Shown: positions 33,731 to 44,064, numbered from the stretch's first letter. The stretch is DNA of 64,000 nt from Draconibacterium orientale (GCF_000626635.1 NZ_CP007451.1:1116001-1180000); one strand, 5' to 3'. Made by a program: numbers and translations. Notes: generated by a model from the letters alone, not told the origin.

Positions 33731-36016
33731 TTAAAACGGAAATCCGAGGCTAAAATGAAAACGCGACTCGCGATCCTGGTTATTACCCGAAATTAACAAC
33801 TGAATCGGCCCCATTAGTGAGTCGTACTTAAACCCGAAACTATACCCCCAAATATTATCGCCAAATGGTTGTGTGGCTATATGATCGAACAAATCTTCGT
33901 AAGTATCGGCAGTGGCTCCAACATTAACATTTGCGGTTACGTAAAGTCCCGAAGCTATTTCCCAACTGAGTGATGATTTAGCAAGTGCATAATTGTAAGT
34001 GTAAATTTCGGCAAAATTAAAGCCTGCCAAATCTTTAAACTGCAGTTTCCCTGGACCAAATTGCGATCCGCCCAACATATACATCCCGTTAGCCCCCGAA
34101 TCGTCGGTACTAAATCCTGCCCCCACCTCGAAATTGTAGGTAAGCCTGCGCGCAAAAGTTTTATACCAGTTATGATCGATGGTTAATGCGGCGTAAGGCT
34201 CATTAATTTCTCCGATTAAATAATCTCTTGGTTCGCTGCTGCTCAGTTTCATGTCGCTATTGGCCGACAATATGTGTTGAAATTCAATATTCAGTTTTAT
34301 ACCTCTTTTGGGGAAATAAAGATCGTCGGTGGTATTTACCTTGTAATAAAACTGATAACCCCAGTCGTGCGATTTCAGGTAATCAAAATCGGTTTCCGCA
34401 TAAATCGCTTGCAGATCGACACGCGGTGCTATACGGTTGTATTTATAAAATACATTGCCTCCAAATTGCTGGTTTAATCCAAACAAATACTCCAGGCCGT
34501 ACCCTCCGCCAAAATAACCACGTTTGTAAGTTCCCAAACGTTTCCCGTCATCGTAAAACGGAAGTTTGTAGCGGTAAGTATTCATAAAGAAATAGTCGGA
34601 AAGGCGTTGTTTTTTTCCAACGAACCGATTTAACTTGATTTCCATGCCCGGATTTTCGGCGATATTTAACGAAAGCAACATACGCGTAGCCGGAGAAATT
34701 ACATTCCGCAAAGTAAAATTAGTGGTAATTCCTACTCCCAGATCATCGTCGTAGCGCGGAGCCAGCTTTACCATTGCCCTTGGTGTTTCTTTTACATGAA
34801 AAACCAGGATATAACCTTCGCTGTCCCAATCTCTTCTTAACGAATAAGTTAATTTTCCGAAGTGCATGGAGCCATACATAAAATCGATGGCTTCTTTAAT
34901 ATCTTCTGCACTCACCATATCTCCGGCTTCTATTCCCGATTTCGACAAAACAAAATTCTTGCTCAAATAATTCAGCCCGGTAACTTCCATTCCGGTAATC
35001 CTGATCTTTTCGGGTTGAGGAATTCGTTCTACGGCTTCTGATTTTAAATCGTATTTATCGGCAAGTGCTTCTATTTCGCTCCATTTTTCACGGGCGGTAT
35101 CTTCGCCAACCTGCTGAATTTCCTGTCCTTTTACAAAATCGGCTGCCGAATAATCGTGCAAATCCGGGATGATCAACACATCGCATTTTGCAAACTGTTC
35201 TTTGGCGTCAACAATTCCAGCCAATGCAATCGATCGTTGTAGAATATCGGTCATCGATTGAATATCGTCAACCGTTACATCTTCCTGAAAACCAACATAA
35301 ACGCCAATAATAATATCGGCCCCCATATTTATGGCTTCCTGCACCGGGAAATTCCGTGTAACACCACCATCAACCAAAAGCATCGAATCCATTTGTACCG
35401 GCGAAAAAACGGTTGGAATAGACATGCTGGCACGAATTGATTTCACCAGGTCGCCCGAGCTGTGTTCGATTGTTTCTCCCGATATCATATCAACCGACAT
35501 ACAATGGAACGGAACAGGTAACTGATTAAAATCTTCATCTTCGGTAAGCGGCCAGAGCAATTCGGAAAAATAAGCTTCAAGGTGTTGCCCGTCAATAACT
35601 CCGGCGGGCAGGTTGATTCTTTTTTCACGTATAGGAATCTCGAAAAGGTATTTCTTGGTTTCTTCCTTTTCGTCCATGGCAACGCTTAACAGCCTTTCTT
35701 TGTCGGTTAGCAACAAGTCCCAGTTGGCGTTTTTATTGATAGCTGAAAGTTCGTCGGCCGTATAACCAACAGCATACAAACTGCCCATTATACTGCCCAT
35801 ACTGGTTCCGGTAATTATATCGGGGCGAATTCCGGCTTCTTCAAGCACTTTTAGCACACCAATATGCGCCAGCCCCTTTGCTCCTCCACCGCTTAAAACC
35901 AAAGCGGTTTTGGGCTTTTCTGTTTGATTTTCTTCTTGTGAATAAACAGGAAATGCAGCCATTAGAAAAAATACAATGGCTACTAATCGACAAGGTATGA
36001 GAATCGATCTTTTCAT
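33731..36016 (-). CDS. Patatin-like phospholipase with POTRA-like and Omp85 barrel domains
   Basis: This 761-residue protein has a signal peptide (cleavage about residue 26, VYSQ). The patatin domain has GGGAKG (43-48), nucleophile Ser72 in GTSMG and catalytic Asp216 in VDGGVTRNFP. A POTRA-like segment (about 345-410, KIRITGMEVTGLNYLSKNFVL) follows, then a C-terminal 16-strand-type barrel resembling surface antigen/Omp85 (end FHFSLGFPF with terminal Phe). This matches the PlpD-like, type Vd secretion layout, placing a lipase at the outer membrane. It stands alone, with its own promoter. Confidence 0.92.
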   Translation of the reverse strand: MKRSILIPCRLVAIVFFLMAAFPVYSQEENQTEKPKTALVLSGGGAKGLAHIGVLKVLEEAGIRPDIITGTSMGSIMGSLYAVGYTADELSAINKNANWDLLLTDKERLLSVAMDEKEETKKYLFEIPIREKRINLPAGVIDGQHLEAYFSELLWPLTEDEDFNQLPVPFHCMSVDMISGETIEHSSGDLVKSIRASMSIPTVFSPVQMDSMLLVDGGVTRNFPVQEAINMGADIIIGVYVGFQEDVTVDDIQSMTDILQRSIALAGIVDAKEQFAKCDVLIIPDLHDYSAADFVKGQEIQQVGEDTAREKWSEIEALADKYDLKSEAVERIPQPEKIRITGMEVTGLNYLSKNFVLSKSGIEAGDMVSAEDIKEAIDFMYGSMHFGKLTYSLRRDWDSEGYILVFHVKETPRAMVKLAPRYDDDLGVGITTNFTLRNVISPATRMLLSLNIAENPGMEIKLNRFVGKKQRLSDYFFMNTYRYKLPFYDDGKRLGTYKRGYFGGGYGLEYLFGLNQQFGGNVFYKYNRIAPRVDLQAIYAETDFDYLKSHDWGYQFYYKVNTTDDLYFPKRGIKLNIEFQHILSANSDMKLSSSEPRDYLIGEINEPYAALTIDHNWYKTFARRLTYNFEVGAGFSTDDSGANGMYMLGGSQFGPGKLQFKDLAGFNFAEIYTYNYALAKSSLSWEIASGLYVTANVNVGATADTYEDLFDHIATQPFGDNIWGYSFGFKYDSLMGPIQLLISGNNQDRESRFHFSLGFPF

Positions 36017-36052
36017 GCCCGAATGGCTTAGTTAATTTCCGTGTTTTCTGTA

Positions 36053-36060
36053 CAAAAATA
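36053..36060 (-). promoter_or_regulatory. -7 box for the patatin gene
   Basis: On the minus strand the sequence reads TATTTTTG, an exact TAnnTTTG match, 36 bp upstream of the ATG at 36016. Confidence 0.55.
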
Positions 36061-36105
36061 ATTCAGGCCCCGAAAATAGTCAGTATAATCAGGCCCCGGT
36101 TTATT

Positions 36106-36282
36106 TTAATCGCATGAATTTAAGAAATTAACCAATTCGTGCACATCTTTTTTCGATGAAAAAGGATAACCACCCATGGTTTGAAGTGAGTAAATATTGT
36201 GATATAGAATACTCTCCTTATGGGGTGTGGCATCTTCAATCATTGCAATAGCTTCCTGGTATAACTGGTCTCTGTACTTCAT
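36106..36282 (-). CDS. Small hypothetical protein at the end of the RND/LytTR operon (58 aa)
   Basis: ATG at 36282 and TAA at 36106-36108 define 58 codons starting MKYRDQLYQEAIAMIEDA and ending VNFLNSCD. There is no signal peptide or TM. The protein is predicted helical with a central YHNIYSLQTMGGYPF segment and one Cys near the end. It lies 53 bp after the LytTR regulator on the same strand, so it is likely the last gene of that operon. The family is unknown. It is too short for most gene callers, but its coding pattern is good and no competing frame covers it. Confidence 0.6.
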   Translation of the reverse strand: MKYRDQLYQEAIAMIEDATPHKESILYHNIYSLQTMGGYPFSSKKDVHELVNFLNSCD

Positions 36283-36335
36283 TCGATTTTGTGTTTAAAT
36301 ATATTATAATCTAATAGATAGCTTTGGTGTTTTGC

Positions 36336-37106
36336 TTATTTCCCCACCCATTCTTTAAACTCGGTTGCTTTTAGCCGGCTAATGGTGATGGTTTCGTTGA
36401 AAGGCGCAATCAGTTTCAAAATTAACTTTCCACCAAAATGATTTTCGAATTTCCGAATGGCATTAATATGTACAATGGAGCTGCGGTTGGTGCGAAAGAA
36501 CAAATCCGGGGCGAGCTGCTCTTCCAGCTTTTCAATGGTTAAATCAATTACATGCTCTTTTCCCTGAAAAGTAACCGCAGTGGTTACGCGGTTTTCGGTA
36601 TAAAACCAGGCCACATCATCTACATCGAGTTTAAAATACGATGTTGCGCCGCTTATAAGAAATCGCTTCCGGTATTTCCTTTCCCCCGATGTAATGGCTT
36701 GTAACAGTTCTTTATAATCGGGAGCACTTTCAGGCTTTTCTGTTGCTGCCGTCACCATGTGCTCGAATTTTTCGATAGATAAACGCAGCTTGTCTTGCTT
36801 AATTGGCTTTAGCAAATAGTCGATACTGTTTACCTGGAAAGCACGTAAAGCATATTCGTCGTAGGCGGTAGTAAAAATTACCATGCTGGTTACATTCACC
36901 TGGTCGAAAATGGAGAAGCTAATACCATCGGTTAGCTGAATGTCCATAAAGATCAGGTCGGGTGCCGGATTACTTTTCAGCCAGGCCACCGTGCTCTTTA
37001 CACTTTCAAACCAATCAATAATTTGCCAGTCGGGCCGCAGTTTTTCAACCATTCCCCGTAGCAAACGATAGTTATGAAGTTCGTCTTCAACAATAATAAC
37101 TCTCAC
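36336..37106 (-). CDS. LytTR-family response regulator
   Basis: This 256-residue regulator has a receiver domain with EDE (7-9), Asp55 in FMDIQLTDG and Lys in LLKPIKQDKL. The C-terminal LytTR DNA-binding domain (about 150-250) contains FYTENRVTTAVTF, RTNRSSIVHINAIRKFENHFGGKL and TISRLKATEFKEWV. The cognate kinase is 96 bp upstream. Being encoded with the RND efflux genes suggests control of that operon. Two-component pairs of this type in Bacteroidota often control adjacent transporters, but the target is inferred. Confidence 0.93.
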   Translation of the reverse strand: MRVIIVEDELHNYRLLRGMVEKLRPDWQIIDWFESVKSTVAWLKSNPAPDLIFMDIQLTDGISFSIFDQVNVTSMVIFTTAYDEYALRAFQVNSIDYLLKPIKQDKLRLSIEKFEHMVTAATEKPESAPDYKELLQAITSGERKYRKRFLISGATSYFKLDVDDVAWFYTENRVTTAVTFQGKEHVIDLTIEKLEEQLAPDLFFRTNRSSIVHINAIRKFENHFGGKLILKLIAPFNETITISRLKATEFKEWVGK

Positions 37107-37202
37107 ACTCTGCTTTTTTAATTATTCATTTAGCTTCGTTTTCCCGATTTTGCGGTACAATATCTAAGTTATAATTCAATTTTTCGGTAACTCAAATCGC
37201 AC

Positions 37203-38273
37203 TCACAATAATGGCACTTTCACTTCAAAGCGGTTCTCGTCGTACTGAACCACCATTTCTCTTTCGGTTAAAATCTCATAACGTCGCACCAGGTTTTTTA
37301 ATCCTGTTTTAGTTGAATAGGATGCCTCTCTACGATTCAGGCTATTGGCAACCACCAAATAATCATCTTCAACATAAACTTTAATAATAAGTGGTGCTTC
37401 GCGGCTCGTTATATTGTGTTTTATTGCATTTTCGATAAGCAACTGCCCGGTTAACGGTGCTATCTCTTTGTCGAAAACATTGCCGGGCACCAGCGATTCA
37501 ACATTAATCCCTTCTCCCAGGCGCTCTTTATGCAAGGCACAATAGGCTTTCATAAAATCGAGTTCCTCGCCTAACTTCACCAGGCGTTTGTCTTTACTTT
37601 GCAAAACGTAGCGGTACACATCAGTAAAATTTTCGGTAAACTCCACGGCCACATCCGGATCGTATATAATTAACGATTTTAACACACTCAGGTTATTGAA
37701 AAGAAAGTGCGGATTCAACTGATCTTGCAACGAGTTATAATCCATTCGCAACTTTTCGCGTTTCATTTCAGCAATTTGCTCCTGCGAGTCGAGCCATTTT
37801 TGAGTAAAGCGCGCTATTGTAAGCGAATTGCCCACCATTTGCACAAACACCAAACCGGTAACCATTCCCATAATAACTCCCGAGCGCGACTCGCCTATAC
37901 CCAGCTTCGGGTCGATGAAATACATGATTATCCGATGGGCAAAAACCATAAAAAGTATTCCAACACTTATCTGCAGAAAAAGCCGCAATTTTATCTTTTT
38001 CGGTATGGGTAGAAAGCGCTCCAAAATATTGTCGAGAACAATCTGTAACTCGGCAGCTACATTAAAAGCAACAATTACCACCACATAAATTACCAATGGA
38101 ATTTTAATATCTTCCTGTGCAGGAATATGGGTAACATACGAAATAAAATGCAACACAAGCACCGCAATTATGCTAATGATAACAAAGCGCACCAGTACAC
38201 TAACAGGTTCGTAACTGGGTAACCTGGTAGCCAGGTTTTTCTTTTTATTGCTATGTAAGTCGAGGCATTTCAT
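37203..38273 (-). CDS. LytS-like sensor histidine kinase (His_kinase family)
   Basis: This 356-residue inner-membrane kinase has four TM segments (about 28-48, 59-80, 98-120, 133-155) with almost no external domain. The kinase core has H189 in QLNPHFLFNNLS, the phosphoacceptor, and an ATPase part with QLLIENAIKHNI (N box) and GLKNLVRRYEIL. The gene starts 24 bp after the TolC-family gene and is followed by its LytTR partner. With so little outside the membrane, it probably senses membrane state or a small ligand in the TM bundle. Confidence 0.92.
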   Translation of the reverse strand: MKCLDLHSNKKKNLATRLPSYEPVSVLVRFVIISIIAVLVLHFISYVTHIPAQEDIKIPLVIYVVVIVAFNVAAELQIVLDNILERFLPIPKKIKLRLFLQISVGILFMVFAHRIIMYFIDPKLGIGESRSGVIMGMVTGLVFVQMVGNSLTIARFTQKWLDSQEQIAEMKREKLRMDYNSLQDQLNPHFLFNNLSVLKSLIIYDPDVAVEFTENFTDVYRYVLQSKDKRLVKLGEELDFMKAYCALHKERLGEGINVESLVPGNVFDKEIAPLTGQLLIENAIKHNITSREAPLIIKVYVEDDYLVVANSLNRREASYSTKTGLKNLVRRYEILTEREMVVQYDENRFEVKVPLL

Positions 38274-38297
38274 TTCTGCACAACCATTACTTTATTT

Positions 38298-39686
38298 TTA
38301 TTCTTCGGGCATATACAGGTTTCCGGTTACACTTTGCCACCTGGTTTTCAGCACCTCGAAATTGGCGATGGTTTGCGTTAACTGCGCTTTTGCCTGCACC
38401 CATTGTGCCTGTGCATTTAACATGTCGGTGGTTGTATTTAAACCTACCTCGAAACTGGCTTTTGTTTCTTCCATGCTTTCCCCAGCCTCGTCAACACTTT
38501 TTTGCGCCAGCAGAATAGATTCGTACGCTTCCACCACCTGCACTTTTACCTGCATCACCTCAAGATTAATCAAATCATTTGTATGTTGCAAATCGGTTTC
38601 GGCTTGCTCAATTTTTAACTGAGCTGCACGCTGCTTCTTTTTCCCCTGTCCCCACTGGAAAACGGGAATAGAAACCTGTGCTGCCAGCATGGGTTGAAAA
38701 TCGATTTCTTCGTACAAATCTTTCACCCAGTAACTGGTATATTGTGCGCTAACACCAATGGTTGGCAAATAATCGGCACGTGTAATTTTAGCGTTCAGCT
38801 CCGATATTTCTTTTTGTTTTTCAAGTATTTTGAGTTCGTTTCGTTGCTCGCTCGCCTGCACTAATCCATCTTCCAGATTAAATAATTTTACTTCGGTATT
38901 GGCCTCGCGGCTAATCTGAATCTCGGTATCCAAAGGCTGGCCCAAAATCTGATTCAGGTACATTTTGGCCACTTTTAATCCGTTTCGGGCTTTTAGCAGA
39001 TTTAAATCGGCTTCGTTTTTCTGAACGGTTACGCGCAATTTTTCACTGGCCGGCTGCAATCCAACTTCGTACATAGCTGTCATTTGCTCTTCCAGCTCGG
39101 TAAGCATTTTTATGTATTCTTCGGCAATCCGAATATTCTCCTCAACGGTTGCCACCTGCCAATACGCCTTATCGGTTTGCTCAATCACCTCCGAATATTT
39201 CATGTTCAAAGCCATATCGGCAATAGAAACACCGGCATCGGCCTGTTGGTTGGAATAACGAATTTTCCCGCCGGCATAAATGGCCTGGTTAACTTCGAAA
39301 CCACTGTTTATAAGCGTTAAACTTCCTAAATCGATATTAATTCCCGGGCTCCAAACATCGCTGGTTCCTGAAAAGTCTCCATTCATAGCAGCCTCTTCGC
39401 TATCAGCTGTAGGTAAAAAATAACCCGGCATATTTATGGCATCCATTCCCGGGCGGTGCATTAACGAAGACGAAAAACCCACTGATGGCAAATACGCCGT
39501 TCTTGCCACTTCCTGATTTACCTGCGCTTCGCGGTTTTGTAAAGCGGCGTTTTTTAATTCTTTATTGAAAGCAACAGCTTGCTCGCGACAATCTTCCAGT
39601 GTCATTACCTTTTGTGCATAGCCATTGCTAAAAACTGCCAGCAAAAAGACAGCTATGCCGCTTATATATTTTATTGATTGATTCAT
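38298..39686 (-). CDS. TolC-family outer membrane efflux protein (RND operon)
   Basis: This 462-residue channel protein has a signal peptide ending near residue 24 (GYAQ). Two OEP repeats are visible, starting MTLEDCREQAVAFNKELKNAALQ, with the coiled coil QAEVNQEV-type patterns and a second half with LKILEKQKEISELNAKI. It sits between the RND pump (147 bp upstream) and the kinase, and should form the exit duct for that pump. It is distinct from the TolC at 30250, with which it shares only family-level similarity. Confidence 0.92.
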   Translation of the reverse strand: MNQSIKYISGIAVFLLAVFSNGYAQKVMTLEDCREQAVAFNKELKNAALQNREAQVNQEVARTAYLPSVGFSSSLMHRPGMDAINMPGYFLPTADSEEAAMNGDFSGTSDVWSPGINIDLGSLTLINSGFEVNQAIYAGGKIRYSNQQADAGVSIADMALNMKYSEVIEQTDKAYWQVATVEENIRIAEEYIKMLTELEEQMTAMYEVGLQPASEKLRVTVQKNEADLNLLKARNGLKVAKMYLNQILGQPLDTEIQISREANTEVKLFNLEDGLVQASEQRNELKILEKQKEISELNAKITRADYLPTIGVSAQYTSYWVKDLYEEIDFQPMLAAQVSIPVFQWGQGKKKQRAAQLKIEQAETDLQHTNDLINLEVMQVKVQVVEAYESILLAQKSVDEAGESMEETKASFEVGLNTTTDMLNAQAQWVQAKAQLTQTIANFEVLKTRWQSVTGNLYMPEE

Positions 39687-39832
39687 CTGTTCTATCTTTT
39701 TAGATTGAATTCATTCGTTAAAAAGAAAAAGTTAGCCCCGATTTGTCTAGCCAAAGTACTAGCAATTGTCGTCCCCCCGACAAAAAACCGAGGCAACTTT
39801 TTCTACTCTCTATCTAAACTGCATAATCTGTA

Positions 39833-42800
39833 TTATGCCTCTTTTACTGTGTTTAATTTACTCCCATCAACGCGGTACAACACGGTGTAAAGTACCGGTA
39901 CAACTACAAGAGTAATAATTGACCCGATTGCTAACCCAAACATAATTACAATAGCAGTTGAGTTAAACATTGAATCGGTAATCAGTGGCGCCATTCCCAA
40001 AATAGTAGTTAAGGATGCCATCATTACCGGGCGTAAACGCGATAAAGCCGCGTCGATTGTTGCACTTAACCGATCTTTTCCACTCTTAATATTCTGGTTA
40101 ATTTCGTCGAGCAGCACCACGGCATTTTTAATCATCATTCCAATCAGCCCTAAAGCTCCGATAATTCCGGCAAATGTGAGGTAAACACCCGTTGTAGCCA
40201 AACCAAGTACAATTCCGACGAAAGCGAATGGAACTACAAGGAAAATGATGATTGGCTGTTTAAGGTTATTAAATAAACCGATGATAATAATTGCCATCAG
40301 CCCCACTGCCAGTGGTAAGAACATAAACAGCGCACTGTTTGCTTCGCCCGAGCGAGCGGTGGCTCCTTCCCAGGTTAATTCGTAACCTTCGGGTAAGTCA
40401 ATAGCTTCAACTTTTGCCTGAAACTTTGCCTGCACTTCGGCTGCAGTGAATCCGTCGGCAGCATCGCATTGAGCTTTAATGGCGCGTCTATTATCAAGAC
40501 GATGCACGAGTTCGTAATCCCATGTTACTTTCATGGTATCAACAATTTGCGAAAGCGGAACACTTGCTCGGCTTTGCTGGCCCCAAACCGGGATATTTAA
40601 TAGCTGCTCAACATTTTCAGCAACTCTATTATCAGTGCGCAAAATAATTGGCATCATTTTATCGCCTTCGTAAATGGCTCCAATCGGACGGCCGTTGGTA
40701 GCCACTAAAATAGAGTTCCCCATGTCGGCGCGCGACAAACCTAATGGTTGAGCACGTTCAACCGAATAAACGGGAACAATTTTTTTCGTCTGATTTTTCC
40801 AGTCGTCGGTAACATGAATAGCCGACGGCTCATCTAAAAATATCTTTTTTGCTTTGTTGGCCAATTCTTTTAAAACAGCCGGATCAGGCCCGGTAAACTG
40901 TGCTTCAATATCTGCATCAGAGAAAGCTGCTCCGTATTCCATTACCCTGAAAAAAGCATTCGGGTAGTTCGTGCTCAAGTACTTTTCAATTTTAGGAATA
41001 ACCTCAGCCACCCGATCGGTATTGTCTGTTTCAATAATCAAATCGCCATAATTTGAGCCACCATTATCCATATGACGCATTAAAAGATAACGAGCCGGCG
41101 GACGACCTACTGAAGCGGTAATGGAATGCACGCCTTCAATTGCAAGAATGTCTTTCTGAATCTGCTCCAGGTCCCTTTCCACAGCTTCGATATCGGCTCC
41201 TTGTGGCAACTTGTACTCTATAAAAAACTGGTCGTAATCAATTTTCGACATAAAGTCAACTTTTACAAAACGGAACGACCAGAAGGCAAAGATTAATACT
41301 GCAAACGAACCCAATGCAAACATGTATTTATTGCGCACTGCCCATTTTAAAAATTTCCCGAAAATCTTGTATAACCCTTTGTCGTAGGTTTCGGCATGTT
41401 CGCCTTTCGGGCGTTCTTTGCGGTAAAAATATTTGGCGTTAAATGGTGTCTGAATCATTGCAAATATCCAGCTTAAGGTAAGCGAGATGATAAGCACGGT
41501 AAACAACGACGCCAGAAACTCACCGGCTTCGTTTGGCGACATACGCAAAGGCAAAAAGGCTAAAATTGCAACAGCCGTTGCACCAAGCAAGGGCAGTGCT
41601 GTTTTTTGCGCCGTATTTACAAAAGCCTTGCTTCGCTCCATTCCCGATTTCAGATCAACCAGAATACCATCGGCAACAACAATGGCGTTGTCAACCAACA
41701 TTCCCATAGCCAGAATAATGGCTGCCAGTGTTACACGATGTAATGGAAGCCCAATGGCCAACATTACAATTAAAGTACCCATTATGGTAAAAATCAACCC
41801 GCTCGAGATTAACAACCCGGACCGGTAGCCCATGGCAAACATCAGTACAATAATTACAATACCCACTGACATGGCCAGGTTAAGCATAAAATCTTTTACC
41901 GCATCATCTACCCGGTCGGGCTGATAATAAACCTGGTTGATTTCCATTCCAACCGGTAATTCTTTTTGTAATTCGGCAAGTTTTTCATCCAGTCGCTCAC
42001 CTAATTTTACCACGTTAATTCCACTCTCATTCGACAAACCAAGTGTTAAACCGGCTTTGTCGTTGTAAAACAGGGCTTCGCTTTTGGGTTCGAGAAACGA
42101 TCGTTCGATTGCTGCAATATCTCCCAAACGGAAGTTTCCTCCGCCGGGAACCTGTATCAGCAGGTTTTCAATTTCGTTAATTGTTGAAATTTTTTGGCCA
42201 ACCCCTACACGAATCGACTCCGTTCCGGTAACAATTGATCCGGGGTTAATGATTGCCGTCTCGTTTTGGATGGAGGCAGCAATATAAAGCGGATTAACAT
42301 TTAATCCGGCGAGTTTTTCGGGCGAGAATACGATATCAATGGTTTCGGTTTGTTCGCCAAATATCTGCGAACGGCGTACACCACTAACGCTTAACAATTC
42401 GCGCTCGATGTATTCGGTATATTTTACCAGTTCATCATGTGTATATCCTTCGGCAGTAATCGCATACAAAATGCCATACACATCGGCAAAATCATCATTT
42501 ACAATGGGCTCCATTGCTCCCGATGGCAAACTCCCTTTTGCATCGTTTACTTTACGCCTGAGGTGATCCCAAAGCTGTGGCAACTGCGGTGTTTTTACAG
42601 TTGGCTGGATGTTTACGGTTATTAACGACAAGCCCGGTTTTGAAACCGATTTTATATCGTCGATATTTTCGAGTTTTTGAATTGCTTTTTCCAGCACGTC
42701 GGTAACTTCCAGCTCAACTTCGTGTGCTGTTGCTCCGGGGTAAACTGTAACAACTGTTGCAGCTTTAATCGGAATTTCGGCATCTTCGAGTTTCCCGATC

Positions 42801-42886
42801 TTATTGTACGCAATTACTCCTCCAAGCAACACGGCCACCAAAATGGTGGAAATCATTGCTTTCTGATTCAGTAGTTTTTCCAGCAT
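39833..42886 (-). CDS. RND-family efflux permease
   Basis: This 1017-residue inner-membrane pump of the AcrB type has 12 TM segments in two groups (TM1 at about 11-28, TM2-6 in 330-480, TM7 near 520, TM8-12 in 840-1010). TM4 contains the proton-relay acidic pattern in MGMLVDNAIVVADGILVDL. Periplasmic porter and docking domains follow each first TM. It shares a TAATG stop/start overlap with the adaptor gene upstream, indicating translational coupling. The substrate is unknown; the class exports drugs, dyes or lipids. Confidence 0.95.
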   Translation of the reverse strand: MLEKLLNQKAMISTILVAVLLGGVIAYNKIGKLEDAEIPIKAATVVTVYPGATAHEVELEVTDVLEKAIQKLENIDDIKSVSKPGLSLITVNIQPTVKTPQLPQLWDHLRRKVNDAKGSLPSGAMEPIVNDDFADVYGILYAITAEGYTHDELVKYTEYIERELLSVSGVRRSQIFGEQTETIDIVFSPEKLAGLNVNPLYIAASIQNETAIINPGSIVTGTESIRVGVGQKISTINEIENLLIQVPGGGNFRLGDIAAIERSFLEPKSEALFYNDKAGLTLGLSNESGINVVKLGERLDEKLAELQKELPVGMEINQVYYQPDRVDDAVKDFMLNLAMSVGIVIIVLMFAMGYRSGLLISSGLIFTIMGTLIVMLAIGLPLHRVTLAAIILAMGMLVDNAIVVADGILVDLKSGMERSKAFVNTAQKTALPLLGATAVAILAFLPLRMSPNEAGEFLASLFTVLIISLTLSWIFAMIQTPFNAKYFYRKERPKGEHAETYDKGLYKIFGKFLKWAVRNKYMFALGSFAVLIFAFWSFRFVKVDFMSKIDYDQFFIEYKLPQGADIEAVERDLEQIQKDILAIEGVHSITASVGRPPARYLLMRHMDNGGSNYGDLIIETDNTDRVAEVIPKIEKYLSTNYPNAFFRVMEYGAAFSDADIEAQFTGPDPAVLKELANKAKKIFLDEPSAIHVTDDWKNQTKKIVPVYSVERAQPLGLSRADMGNSILVATNGRPIGAIYEGDKMMPIILRTDNRVAENVEQLLNIPVWGQQSRASVPLSQIVDTMKVTWDYELVHRLDNRRAIKAQCDAADGFTAAEVQAKFQAKVEAIDLPEGYELTWEGATARSGEANSALFMFLPLAVGLMAIIIIGLFNNLKQPIIIFLVVPFAFVGIVLGLATTGVYLTFAGIIGALGLIGMMIKNAVVLLDEINQNIKSGKDRLSATIDAALSRLRPVMMASLTTILGMAPLITDSMFNSTAIVIMFGLAIGSIITLVVVPVLYTVLYRVDGSKLNTVKEA

Positions 42887-43959
42887 TACAATAATCCTCC
42901 AATATTAGTTTCCGAAGGAGTTTTTATCGGTTTTACTTTTTGCCCTTCCACCAGGTAGTGCACTCCGGCAGTAACTACCTGTTCGCCACTGTTTACTCCC
43001 GATTCAATATTTACACGCCCCAATGTTCCGTCGAGGTTCGTTGTAACTTCGCGTTTTTCAACTTTATGAGTCGACGAATTGTAGATCCAAACGTAAGTAT
43101 TTGTTTCTTCGTGAAAAATTGCAGATGACGCTACCGAAAGCTGATTTTCGTTTACTTTGCAATACACTTTAATTTCGGCTGTCATTCCGGGCGCTACTTC
43201 CAAATCATTTTTATTATCGAACGCGTATTTTGCTTCGTACAAACCATCGTGCATGGCTTTTTCGCTAACGCTAAACAATTTTACGGGCAGGTTACTAATT
43301 CCGGCATTCGCTACGGTCAGGTAACTTTCCATATCGTTTTTTACACGCTGAAGTTGACTTTCGGAAACCGAAACAACCGCTTCAAGATGTGAATTGTCGA
43401 TAATTGAAACAATTGGTGTTCCGGCTCCAACGGTTTGAAAATTCTCTACAAATTTCTCGTAGATATAGCCTGAAAACGGGGCTTTCAGCTCGGTGTCGCG
43501 CAATTGGTTTTGTGCGTTTTCGTAAGCTGTTTTTGTCATCAGGTACCCCGACTTGATTTTTTCGAAAGTATTTTCCGGAATTTTGTTTTGCTCGATTAAC
43601 TGTTTGTACCGCTTGTACTCACTTTCGGTTTGCTCGAACTGCGCTTTGGTGGTTTCTACCTGAAGTTTGTAATCGCGTTTGTCGATTTCGGCAATAACCT
43701 GGCCTTGCTTAACGTAGTCGCCTTGTTTTACATTCAGTTTCAATAACGGTCCCCCAACACGAAACGAAAGCGAGGTAAGGCTTTTCTCCTTTATTTTCCC
43801 GTTCAGTGTAATTGTGTTCTGAGTTACACCATCGGTAACGGTTTCAATCTTTACATTTTTAATTGTTTCGGCCTGAGGCTCTTCTCCGGTGCTGTTTTTG
43901 CACCCTGTGAAAGCAGCCAGGGCAGCTGCCAGTACGAACAAAATGTTTCTGAAATTCAT
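42886..43959 (-). CDS. RND efflux periplasmic adaptor lipoprotein
   Basis: This 357-residue adaptor starts MNFRNILFVLAAALAAFTGC, with a lipobox Cys at residue 20. The frame extends to a TTG at 43983, but the lipoprotein signal begins at the ATG at 43959. Lipoyl half 1 (SFRVGGPLLKLNVKQGDYV), helical hairpin (about 85-140), lipoyl half 2 (ELKAPFSGYIYEKFVENFQTV) and a beta-barrel/membrane-proximal domain follow. It overlaps the RND gene by one base. It is the first gene of the operon. Confidence 0.94.
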   Translation of the reverse strand: MNFRNILFVLAAALAAFTGCKNSTGEEPQAETIKNVKIETVTDGVTQNTITLNGKIKEKSLTSLSFRVGGPLLKLNVKQGDYVKQGQVIAEIDKRDYKLQVETTKAQFEQTESEYKRYKQLIEQNKIPENTFEKIKSGYLMTKTAYENAQNQLRDTELKAPFSGYIYEKFVENFQTVGAGTPIVSIIDNSHLEAVVSVSESQLQRVKNDMESYLTVANAGISNLPVKLFSVSEKAMHDGLYEAKYAFDNKNDLEVAPGMTAEIKVYCKVNENQLSVASSAIFHEETNTYVWIYNSSTHKVEKREVTTNLDGTLGRVNIESGVNSGEQVVTAGVHYLVEGQKVKPIKTPSETNIGGLL

Positions 43960-43991
43960 ATAATGTTTTATTTTATTATCCAATTACGCAG

Positions 43992-43999
43992 CAAAATTA
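43992..43999 (-). promoter_or_regulatory. -7 box for the RND operon
   Basis: Minus-strand TAATTTTG matches TAnnTTTG, 32 bp upstream of the adaptor ATG. No -33 box was convincing. Confidence 0.4.
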
Positions 44000-44064
44000 G
44001 TTTGACTGATTATTAAAGATTTAGATTTTTGTTCTGAATGACAAAATACACGCCTGAAATGTTA

